Source: an uncultured Bacteroidales bacterium
Lineage (GTDB): Bacteria > Bacteroidota > Bacteroidia > Bacteroidales > Bacteroidaceae
Direction: 5' to 3'
Assembly (NCBI GenBank): GCA_945833885.1
Contig: CAMAFY010000005.1
Coordinates: forward strand, 36,492 to 100,491
Length of the DNA stretch: 64,000 nucleotides
The notes under the pieces were generated by a model that was not told the DNA's origin, ran no database searches, and worked only from the letters and a program-made list of their open reading frames with translations. Each line of letters opens with the position of its first letter. The first letter of the stretch is position 1. Positions 57,589 to 64,000 of the stretch are shown piece after piece. The position numbers and the translations under genes are program-made.

Positions 57589-57630
57589 AAAAAAAGACGC
57601 ATTCTGCCGTAATTTTCTCAGAATGCGTCT
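57589..57630 (-). terminator. Terminator of yqaA
   Basis: Perfect 12-base stem AGACGCATTCTG (57595-57606) / CAGAATGCGTCT (57619-57630), 12-base loop; seven T follow on the minus strand. It isolates the macroglobulin gene from yqaA. Confidence 0.9.
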
Positions 57631-57640
57631 ATAAGATGTG

Positions 57641-58123
57641 TTAAAGTTCTTCGGCGAAACGTTCGACAAGTTTTGCTGTTTCCGTCATGGCAAACATGAT
57701 AATGGCGTAACGAATGGCCTTGCCGAGGAAGATGTTGAGGATGGTAAGTGTAAAACGTGCGCGCATCAACCCCAAAGCCACGGTGATGACACTACCGAGC
57801 AACGGCACCCAAGCCAGCCAACCTGCCCAGAAACCATAGCGCTCCACGAAGTGCAGACCACGGTCCATTTGCTCGGGAGTCACGTGTCCCCATTTCTCAA
57901 TCCACCGTGGATTGCCCAGGCGTCCCAGCCAATAGTTGAAGACAGAACCGAGGGTGTTTCCAACGGTTCCCCAAATAAAGAGTCCGACGGGGTCGACTCC
58001 GGCGGTGATGAGTGCGATCATCACGACCTCAGAGGAAAAGGGAATGAAACTGCCGGCAAGGAAGGTGGCGATGAAAAAGCCAAAGACGCCGTAGTCAATC
58101 ATCAACTGATAAAAGATTTCCAT
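57641..58123 (-). CDS. YqaA family (DedA-like) membrane protein
   Basis: Integral inner-membrane protein of 160 residues with four or five hydrophobic segments, related to the SNARE-associated/DedA superfamily, some of which move lipids across the membrane; the role of YqaA itself is unknown. Family signs are FFIATFLAGSFIPFSSEVVM near 16, TVGNTLGSVFNYWLGR near 54 and WLAWVPLLGSVITVALGLMR near 101. Start ATG 58123. The gap to the upstream membrane-protein gene is 126 bases. Confidence 0.88.
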   Translation of the reverse strand: MEIFYQLMIDYGVFGFFIATFLAGSFIPFSSEVVMIALITAGVDPVGLFIWGTVGNTLGSVFNYWLGRLGNPRWIEKWGHVTPEQMDRGLHFVERYGFWAGWLAWVPLLGSVITVALGLMRARFTLTILNIFLGKAIRYAIIMFAMTETAKLVERFAEEL

Positions 58124-58249
58124 AGGGATGTTTTGTAGGGAATGTAGGAAAGAACGGGGGCGAAAACTCGGGATGGAGAAGCGAAAAACGGCGTATTCAT
58201 CGCGTTTTTCACGTGTTTCGTCATAATGGAGATACGGATGGTGAAGGGG

Positions 58250-59272
58250 TTACCAAGGCCAGAAACCGAAGGAAACATCGGGCAAAATGCCCCGGAACCA
58301 CTCCGCGATGGAGGCAATGAACGTGGCGGTGTCGGGGAAGCCGCGGCCTATCGCCAGGAAAACTGCGGCAACCACCAGCGCAAGCAGGGTGACGGCGAAG
58401 CAGAAATCCACGGAACGGCCACGTGCAAGGACGAAGTAATGGGCGATGAATGGCGAGGTATTGAGCAGGAGCATCGGCAACGTGATTGATGCAGCCTCGG
58501 GATACCATGCGACAATGAAGAGGATTGGGAACTGAAGTGCAAGGATGGTGTAGAAAAACTGTCGCGTGCGGATCTTGTCGTTATAGGATGTCCGCACGAA
58601 ATGCACGATGCTTATCAGTCCCAACACCGCCAACATGGTGAAGAGGGTCCACTGCCAGGACTGGACGACGCCGTAGTCCGGCAGGTGGAAGTCGAGGGTA
58701 ACCGACCATATCCGCTGATGAAAGGTCAGCGTCCACTTCGTTGTGAGGCAGAGAATGCCGTATGTCCAGTAGGGAAATGCAATACCCAGGAGCGAGGCTA
58801 CGACACTTTTGCCGGAAAGTACGCGTAATTGGTGGCTGAAGGCGAAGTACATGAACGGAATCAGCAGGAGAATGGGCGGGAAAATGACGCTTGCCACGCT
58901 GGCAAACAGGAAAGAATAGAACACCCACCCCTGTGGTTTCAACTGGCCGTACCCCTTAAACGCTACGAAATACAGCAACAGGAGGCACAAAGCAGGGAGC
59001 CAGCACCAGGAAATCACCTGCAATCTGGGAAAGACTGCCACAAATGCCAGCAGCGTCACCGACACCATGCGTGAGCGAACACGGAGCAACTGGCACTGAC
59101 TGTTCCATTCCATCATCCCATAGGTGAGAAGTCCGACCGCGAAAAGCGTTATCCACAGATAAAAACTGTCGAAAGCATGCTGCAAAAAGCACGAAAGCAG
59201 CGTGACAAAGACCATAAACGGCAATGTCAAACTGCTCTCTCCAACCTTGTTTCTAAAGCGTTTTTGTCTCAT
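58250..59272 (-). CDS. Polytopic membrane protein of unknown function
   Basis: I recognise no named family with confidence; it resembles Bacteroidetes proteins annotated DUF6427, but this is not checked. The 340 residues contain about ten hydrophobic segments (for example FMVFVTLLSCFLQHAF, LWITLFAVGLLTYGMM, SFLFASVASVIFPPILLLIP). There is no signal peptide beyond the first helix and no catalytic motif. The N-terminus is basic (MRQKRFRNK), suggesting a cytoplasmic N-terminus. Neighbours are purD upstream and yqaA downstream, which give no functional clue. Confidence 0.75.
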   Translation of the reverse strand: MRQKRFRNKVGESSLTLPFMVFVTLLSCFLQHAFDSFYLWITLFAVGLLTYGMMEWNSQCQLLRVRSRMVSVTLLAFVAVFPRLQVISWCWLPALCLLLLYFVAFKGYGQLKPQGWVFYSFLFASVASVIFPPILLLIPFMYFAFSHQLRVLSGKSVVASLLGIAFPYWTYGILCLTTKWTLTFHQRIWSVTLDFHLPDYGVVQSWQWTLFTMLAVLGLISIVHFVRTSYNDKIRTRQFFYTILALQFPILFIVAWYPEAASITLPMLLLNTSPFIAHYFVLARGRSVDFCFAVTLLALVVAAVFLAIGRGFPDTATFIASIAEWFRGILPDVSFGFWPW

Positions 59273-59384
59273 AGATGCAGGTGTTTAGGTTTGGAAGATG
59301 GGATGATTTTAATGGAGTATTCCGTTTTCCGGAAGAAAAATGTCTGTGGTTCGGCGATATAGGTCTGCAGACGGAAAGGGAAAC

Positions 59385-59516
59385 TGCCGTATTTCACGAA
59401 AATAAGTGTCGCATTTTGACGAAGAAACTGCGGCATTCTGAAGGCAAATCTGCGGCATTTTGAAGGCTGATCTGCGGCACTTCAAGCGAGAAACTGCCGA
59501 ACTTCGGAAGAAATGG
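59385..59516. repeat. 22-bp tandem array between the membrane-protein gene and purD
   Basis: TGCGGCATT/TGCCGTATT lies at 59385, 59407, 59429, 59451, 59473 and 59495: six positions in perfect 22-base register, with units like GCAAATCTGCGGCATTTTGA. The rest of the 378-base gap 59273-59650 is empty. Confidence 0.93.
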
Positions 59517-59650
59517 AGCAAAACTTTTTGAAAAACATAACCGAAATCCGGTGGCTTCGATAAAAGGCACAAAGCGAATCTTTCGCGTCGTTCCACCCGG
59601 AAAGATGGGACAACCACGAAAAATTCGCTCAACATTTTTACAGGAAATCC

Positions 59651-60916
59651 TTAGAGATCCTGGCCGATATCACGGCGGAAATACTTCTTTTCAAACTGGA
59701 TTTGCTGCGCTCCTGCCATGGATTTTGCCAAAGCCTCCGCCTTGTCCTTGCCATAGGAACTGACAGCGATGACGCGACCTCCCGATGTTACCAACTGCCC
59801 ATCGCGCATGGCGGTACCGGCATGGAAGACAACGCTGCCCTCAACCTCGGCATTCGTGATGGGAAAGCCCTTTTCATAGGCCTGAGGATACCCACCACTG
59901 ACACACATTACGCAGACTGCGGCACGGGAATCAAAGAGGATTTCACGCTCATTAAGGTTGTTTTCGGCGACACCTTCAAAGAGATCGACGATGTCGCTTT
60001 GGAGTCGGAGCATGACACTCTCGGTTTCGGGGTCGCCCATACGGCAGTTGTACTCGATAACCTTGGGCTGGCCGTCGCAGTTGATGAGTCCGAAGAAGAT
60101 GAAACCCTTATAAACGATGCCCTCTTCGCGGAGTCCGTCAACGGTAGGAGCGATGATCTCGCGCTCAACGCGGGACATCCACTCGGGAGTTGCAAAGGAA
60201 ACGGGGCTAACGCTCCCCATTCCGCCCGTATTCAGCCCAGTATCTCCCTCGCCAATGCGCTTGTAATCCTTGGCTTCAGGGAGGATTTTGTAGTTTTTGC
60301 CGTCAGTCAGGACGAAAACACTGCACTCTATACCGGAAAGGAACTCCTCAATGACAACGCGGGATGAGGCGTTTCCGAACATTCCTCCAAGCATTTCGCG
60401 GAGTTCGCGCTGGGCTTCGGCAAGATTGTCAATGATCAACACACCCTTTCCTGCGCACAAACCGTCGGCTTTCAGCACATAAGGCGGCTGTAAGGTTTCG
60501 AGGAACCGGCATCCTTCCTCCACCTGCGTGCCGTCGAAGGTTTGGTATGCGGCGGTGGGAATGTTGTGGCGCTTCATGAAAGCCTTTGCAAAATCCTTGC
60601 TGCCTTCAAGCACCGCACCGGCCTTTGACGGACCAATGACCGGAATGTGCGCCACTTCCTGATGAGCTTGGAAGTAATCGTAGATGCCTTTTACCAAAGG
60701 ATCTTCGGGACCGACGACGACCATGTCTACCTTTTTTTCCGTGACGAAGGCGGCAATGGCGTCAAAATCGTCGGCCTTGATGGGCACATTCTCACCCACA
60801 AGTCGGGTTCCGGCGTTTCCGGGAGCGATGAAAAGATGCTCAACCTTTGGACTCTGTGCGATTTTCCATGCAAGGGCGTGTTCACGGCCGCCCGAACCGA
60901 GGAGTAAAATTTTCAT
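59651..60916 (-). CDS. purD: Phosphoribosylamine--glycine ligase
   Basis: Second step of purine synthesis: joins glycine to phosphoribosylamine with ATP, cytosolic. The 421 residues show the ATP-grasp layout: [18 protein letters not shown] at the start, [58 protein letters not shown] and [15 protein letters not shown] with the metal ligands. Start ATG 60916. It is a lone purine gene here; the upstream 219-base gap carries weak repeats. Confidence 0.97.
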   Translation of the reverse strand: MKILLLGSGGREHALAWKIAQSPKVEHLFIAPGNAGTRLVGENVPIKADDFDAIAAFVTEKKVDMVVVGPEDPLVKGIYDYFQAHQEVAHIPVIGPSKAGAVLEGSKDFAKAFMKRHNIPTAAYQTFDGTQVEEGCRFLETLQPPYVLKADGLCAGKGVLIIDNLAEAQRELREMLGGMFGNASSRVVIEEFLSGIECSVFVLTDGKNYKILPEAKDYKRIGEGDTGLNTGGMGSVSPVSFATPEWMSRVEREIIAPTVDGLREEGIVYKGFIFFGLINCDGQPKVIEYNCRMGDPETESVMLRLQSDIVDLFEGVAENNLNEREILFDSRAAVCVMCVSGGYPQAYEKGFPITNAEVEGSVVFHAGTAMRDGQLVTSGGRVIAVSSYGKDKAEALAKSMAGAQQIQFEKKYFRRDIGQDL

Positions 60917-61014
60917 ATATCAATGGGATATTGTGGGCAGATGAAGGCGCTGCCCATGATGGTTTAGGTGGTTCTTGTCGGATGCCACCGTAAATTCTTG
61001 TTGTTTTCCGAGGG

Positions 61015-61105
61015 TCGCTTTATGGTAAGGATGGTTTGTGTTTGCTGTCCTTTTCTCCTGGATTGTCGGGAATTCTACCGTCGCTTTTTGGCAAGGATGG
61101 TTTGT
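61015..61105. repeat. Diverged 22-bp array between purD and ctpA
   Basis: TCGCTTTATGGTAAGGATGG at 61015 and TCGCTTTTTGGCAAGGATGG at 61081 are 66 bases apart, three times 22. The intermediate units are no longer recognisable. Confidence 0.55.
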
Positions 61106-61135
61106 GGCTCCCCATCATTCCCGGAATGAATGCTG

Positions 61136-62827
61136 TTATTTGGCACTGAGAATGCGGTGATATTCCTCTGGCTGGCAGATGATGTCGATGGCTTTATCAA
61201 TGGATTTGTCCGCCTTGATCGAGTATGCCATCATGCCTTTTTCGTAGTAGTAGGCACCGATTATTGCGATTTCGAGGTATTCCCTCACTTCTTTCTCCCA
61301 ACGTTGCAGGTCATCGGAAAGGTTTCTTACGAGTTTGGCCTCCAAAGCGTCGAACTCCGCCTTCGCTTCATCGGCATATCCTTCCTGTTTTGCCAGGTTC
61401 CGCACGAGGTCAAGCGCGTTCTTCGCGCGGTTGTCATACGTGAAATTGCTCTCTACCATGTATGCTTTGAACTCCTCGAATTCGCTGTCGGTGATTCGGA
61501 ATGCCTCAGGTCCGGCGATTTTCTCGTGCGAATTGCGGTAATTTACCCAGAAGTCGAAGAACTCATCTGAGAGTTCAAGGTAGGTCAACATCGTAGGAAG
61601 GGAGTCGAGAGAGGTGATGATGTCGGGTGTGATTCCGCCACCGTCCTTCACGGGTCGCCCTGCTTTGGTGTAGAAAGTGTGGCAAAGCGAGTCGGGAAGA
61701 TGGAGGGGTTGACCGTCAGCACCGCGATGTTTGAAGTCGCGGGCCTGCACACAGCGTCCCGAAGGTATGTAGTATTTCGATGAAGTGAACTTCATCATCG
61801 TGTTATAAGGCAACGCTTTCGGCGTCTGTACCAGACCTTTACCATAGGTTCGTTGGCCGATGATGACGGCACGGTCGTAGTCCTGGAGGGCTCCGGACGT
61901 GATTTCCGATGCGGAAGCCGTGCCATAATCCACGAGAACGACAATGGGAATTTCGGTGTCCAACGGCTGTGTCATGGTCTTCAGCACGTGGTTGTCGCTG
62001 CCTTCGCGGCCCTTGGTCTCCACAATCTTTGAACCTCGGGGCAGAAAGTTCGACACTACCTCCACCGCCTGTTGCATAACGCCTCCGCCGTTCCCACGAA
62101 GGTCGAGGAGAAGTCCGTCCGCGCCTTGCGTTTTAAGGGACTTTAAGGCGGAAACAAAGTCGTTTCCCGTCTCTTCCGTGAAACTTTCGAGGGAGATGTA
62201 GCCTACTTTCCGTCCTTTTGTGCGGACGGTGTCGAGGATTGTGGTGTAAACGATGGAGGGACGTTTGATGTTCTCGCGTCGGATTTCCATGTCAATCAGT
62301 CCGTTGTGCCCCGGTCTTTTCACCGTCAGGTGCAGAATGGTGCCGGCCTCTCCGCGCAAGCGGGCGGAAATGTCGGAGGTATAGTCCGCCGGACGCTTGT
62401 CTCCGCACTTGCCAACGTCCTTTCCGTCGATCTTCATGATGATGTCTCCGCTCCTGACTCCCGCTTTGTCGGCGGGCATGTTCTGATACGGGGAATTGAA
62501 AACGCAGCGGTCGCAGGCTTTTCTCCAGAATATCGGACTTCCGATGCCGGCATATTTTCCTGTCGTCATCGTCTTCAATTCATTGGTGTCCTGCTCTTTG
62601 TAGAACTCCGTGTAGGGGTCGAGTTCGTTGAGCATGGCATTGATGGCCGTTTCCATCAGGAATTGGGCGTCGAGGGTGTCGACATAGTAGAGGTCGAGGT
62701 CACGATAAAGGCTGTTGAAGATCTCGAGAACCTGTGCCGTTGTGAAGTTGTGGTTCTGGCTTTGTGCCCGTGTTTGGAGTGCAAAGCCGCACACCATTAT
62801 ATATATATATAGGAGTAAACGTCTCAT
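61136..62827 (-). CDS. C-terminal processing protease, S41 with PDZ domain
   Basis: Periplasmic tail-specific serine protease of the CtpA/Prc type, 563 residues. ATG 62827 gives a signal peptide (MRRLLLYIYIMVCGFALQTR). A PDZ domain spans about 90-180 (YAGIGSPIFW, MPADKAGVRSGDIIMKIDGK). The protease core has LLLDLRGNGGG (239-249), the nucleophile Ser305 in DYGTASASEITSGA and the general base Lys330 in QRTYGKGLVQ, the usual 25-residue spacing. A C-terminal helical region follows. It lies 11 bases after the PfkB gene on the same strand, so they are co-transcribed. Confidence 0.95.
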   Translation of the reverse strand: MRRLLLYIYIMVCGFALQTRAQSQNHNFTTAQVLEIFNSLYRDLDLYYVDTLDAQFLMETAINAMLNELDPYTEFYKEQDTNELKTMTTGKYAGIGSPIFWRKACDRCVFNSPYQNMPADKAGVRSGDIIMKIDGKDVGKCGDKRPADYTSDISARLRGEAGTILHLTVKRPGHNGLIDMEIRRENIKRPSIVYTTILDTVRTKGRKVGYISLESFTEETGNDFVSALKSLKTQGADGLLLDLRGNGGGVMQQAVEVVSNFLPRGSKIVETKGREGSDNHVLKTMTQPLDTEIPIVVLVDYGTASASEITSGALQDYDRAVIIGQRTYGKGLVQTPKALPYNTMMKFTSSKYYIPSGRCVQARDFKHRGADGQPLHLPDSLCHTFYTKAGRPVKDGGGITPDIITSLDSLPTMLTYLELSDEFFDFWVNYRNSHEKIAGPEAFRITDSEFEEFKAYMVESNFTYDNRAKNALDLVRNLAKQEGYADEAKAEFDALEAKLVRNLSDDLQRWEKEVREYLEIAIIGAYYYEKGMMAYSIKADKSIDKAIDIICQPEEYHRILSAK

Positions 62828-62838
62828 TTGTCCTGTTG

Positions 62839-63813
62839 TTATTTTTCGGGAGCCGCGTCTTTCAGGCGTTTCCATGCGTCCTCTGCGAGGCGTGTTCCCA
62901 CAACTTGAATGACTTCTGCGGAGCATTGCGCTCCCATCTTCAAGGCTTCGTCAAGCGAAGTCCCGCGTCCGAGTGCTGTAAGGAAGCCTGCGGCGAAGAA
63001 ATCTCCCGCAGCGGTGGTGTCGACAACTTGGGGAACCTTGACGGCAGGCACCGTGGCTTTTTCCGTGTCGCGCCGAGCCATCGCCCCTTCGGCACCGACC
63101 TTCACGACCACCGTGCGGCACACTTTGGCCATGGCGTCCAACGCATCCTCGGGTGAAAGCCCCGTCATGGCACGGCTTTCCTCCTCGTTCGCCATCACAA
63201 TGTCGGTCTTTTCGAGCAGATGCGTGAAGAAATCGTGCTCGGCGGCAACGATGTTGTAGGAGGCAAGGTCGAGACAAACCTCCGCGCCTGCGGCATGAGC
63301 CAGGTCGATGGCGCGTTCTATGAGGCTGTGGTCCTGGACCAAATAGCCCTCGACAAAGACGTATCGCACATCCTTGAACCAAGTTTCATCGAGTTCTTCG
63401 GCGCGCAATGTGGCTCCGGCTCCGAGATACGTGGCGAAAGTCCGCTGTCCGTCGGGGGTGATGAACGTTGATGCGACACCCATTGGTAGGGCGTTGGTGA
63501 GGGGTGCCACGGCAACTCCATTCCGAGACATCGCCGTTCGGAATAGGCGGGAATTGTCATCTTCACCTGTCTTTCCGCAAAAAAATGTATTTTCTCCCAA
63601 ACGTGCGGCGCAAAGTGTCACATTTCCTGCCGAGCCTCCGGTGCGGATTTCGCATTTTCCAGCGCTCATTATCTTCGAAACTTCGGCATATCGTTCAAAA
63701 TCAACGAGTTGCATTGCACCTTTTTGCAGATGTAAGGCTTCAAGCATTCCGTCGTTTTCCACCTTTTGCAGGGCGTCGAGCAGGGCATTTCCTATGCCAA
63801 GAATGTCGGTCAT
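62839..63813 (-). CDS. PfkB family carbohydrate/nucleoside kinase (adenosine kinase-like)
   Basis: Cytosolic kinase of 324 residues. The N-terminus MTDILGIGNALLDAL and the block GGSAGNVTLCAARLG with CGKTGEDDNSRLF are the substrate side; the second PfkB signature DTTAAGDFFAAGF holds the catalytic Asp271. The pattern is closest to the Bacteroidetes proteins called adenosine kinase, but ribokinase-type sugars cannot be excluded by eye. ATG 63813 is chosen because it lies just behind a -7 element at 63840-63847; upstream in-frame codons would precede the promoter. First gene of the transcript that continues into the S41 protease. Confidence 0.9.
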   Translation of the reverse strand: MTDILGIGNALLDALQKVENDGMLEALHLQKGAMQLVDFERYAEVSKIMSAGKCEIRTGGSAGNVTLCAARLGENTFFCGKTGEDDNSRLFRTAMSRNGVAVAPLTNALPMGVASTFITPDGQRTFATYLGAGATLRAEELDETWFKDVRYVFVEGYLVQDHSLIERAIDLAHAAGAEVCLDLASYNIVAAEHDFFTHLLEKTDIVMANEEESRAMTGLSPEDALDAMAKVCRTVVVKVGAEGAMARRDTEKATVPAVKVPQVVDTTAAGDFFAAGFLTALGRGTSLDEALKMGAQCSAEVIQVVGTRLAEDAWKRLKDAAPEK

Positions 63814-63839
63814 TGTATTTTTTTGAAAAAAAATTTGTG

Positions 63840-63847
63840 CAAATATA
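63840..63847 (-). promoter_or_regulatory. Candidate -7 element for the PfkB-S41 transcript
   Basis: TATATTTG on the minus strand; predicted leader about 22 nt. Divergent from the tRNA-Asn promoter 31 bases away. Confidence 0.55.
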
Positions 63848-63870
63848 GTGATTATTTCGAAAAGATGTCG

Positions 63871-63878
63871 TACCTTTG
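63871..63878 (+). promoter_or_regulatory. -7 element for tRNA-Asn
   Basis: TACCTTTG matches TAnnTTTG exactly; predicted start near 63883, about 60 bases before the mature tRNA. The -33 element is not clear. Confidence 0.55.
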
Positions 63879-63945
63879 CAGCGCAAATGCAGAAAAAACG
63901 TGGTGAAAGCGTAATGTTTAACACCATTTGCATAGCAAATAACCC

Positions 63946-64000
63946 GCTTCAGTAGCTCAGTTGGTTAGAGCACCTGACTGTTAATCAGGGGGTCGTTGGT
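63946..64000 (+). tRNA. tRNA-Asn (anticodon GTT), 3' part beyond the window
   Basis: Acceptor strand GCTTCAG, T8-A9, D stem GCTC ... GAGC, anticodon stem-loop CCTGA-CTGTTAA-TCAGG with anticodon GTT. The sequence stops in the T arm, so the last third is outside the window. Confidence 0.93.

Overview
The window is a stretch of a Bacteroidales chromosome, probably Prevotellaceae or a close relative; the genus cannot be fixed from sequence alone. The evidence is: promoters of the Bacteroidetes type (-7 element TAnnTTTG), no Shine-Dalgarno pattern, a type IX secretion C-terminal domain, the gene order murG-murC-ftsQ-ftsA-ftsZ-yqeY, the pair lemA-M48 peptidase, and the xylose order xylB-xylA-xylE. 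No phage, transposon, CRISPR or conjugative genes are visible, so this looks like core chromosome.

Layout. 1-5.6 kb: metK (cut by the window edge), tsaE, an unknown secreted protein and a GH35 beta-galactosidase. 6-12.1 kb, minus strand: free-methionine-sulfoxide reductase, then a probable envelope unit (TPR protein, GHL10-type glycoside-hydrolase-like protein, outer-membrane protein, S41 lipoprotein) and recX. 12.4-19.6 kb, minus: two glycosyltransferases, a DusB-type synthase, a CPBP membrane protease, ribF and a U32 protein. 20-25.6 kb: tRNA-Leu, a T9SS cargo protein, uvrA and a peptide transporter. 26.1-35.5 kb, minus: a division cluster murG-murC-ftsQ-ftsA with TWO tandem ftsZ genes, then yqeY. 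36-39.2 kb: tyrS and lemA-M48. 40-51.4 kb, minus: a tricorn-like protease, the xylose genes and parC. 52.3-63.8 kb, minus: an alpha-2-macroglobulin-like protein without thioester, YqaA, an unknown membrane protein, purD, a C-terminal processing protease and a PfkB sugar/nucleoside kinase. The window ends inside a tRNA-Asn.

The most unusual feature is not a gene. About twenty gene-to-gene gaps contain a short array of degenerate repeats, and almost every array keeps the same 22-bp spacing although the repeat sequence usually differs from gap to gap. Several arrays keep the 22-bp register over 6-11 units (for example 6553-6707, 27961-28115, 31817-31992, 39680-39857, 45094-45292). Where repeats of this kind enter a reading frame (N-terminus of the outer-membrane protein near 8.6-8.8 kb, C-terminal tail of FtsQ) the period becomes 21 bp, that is seven residues. 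This points to one process that builds or maintains gaps in steps of two helical turns.

Coordinates, frames, motifs and repeat registers were read by eye from the sequence. Family names rest on recognised motifs, not on a database search.
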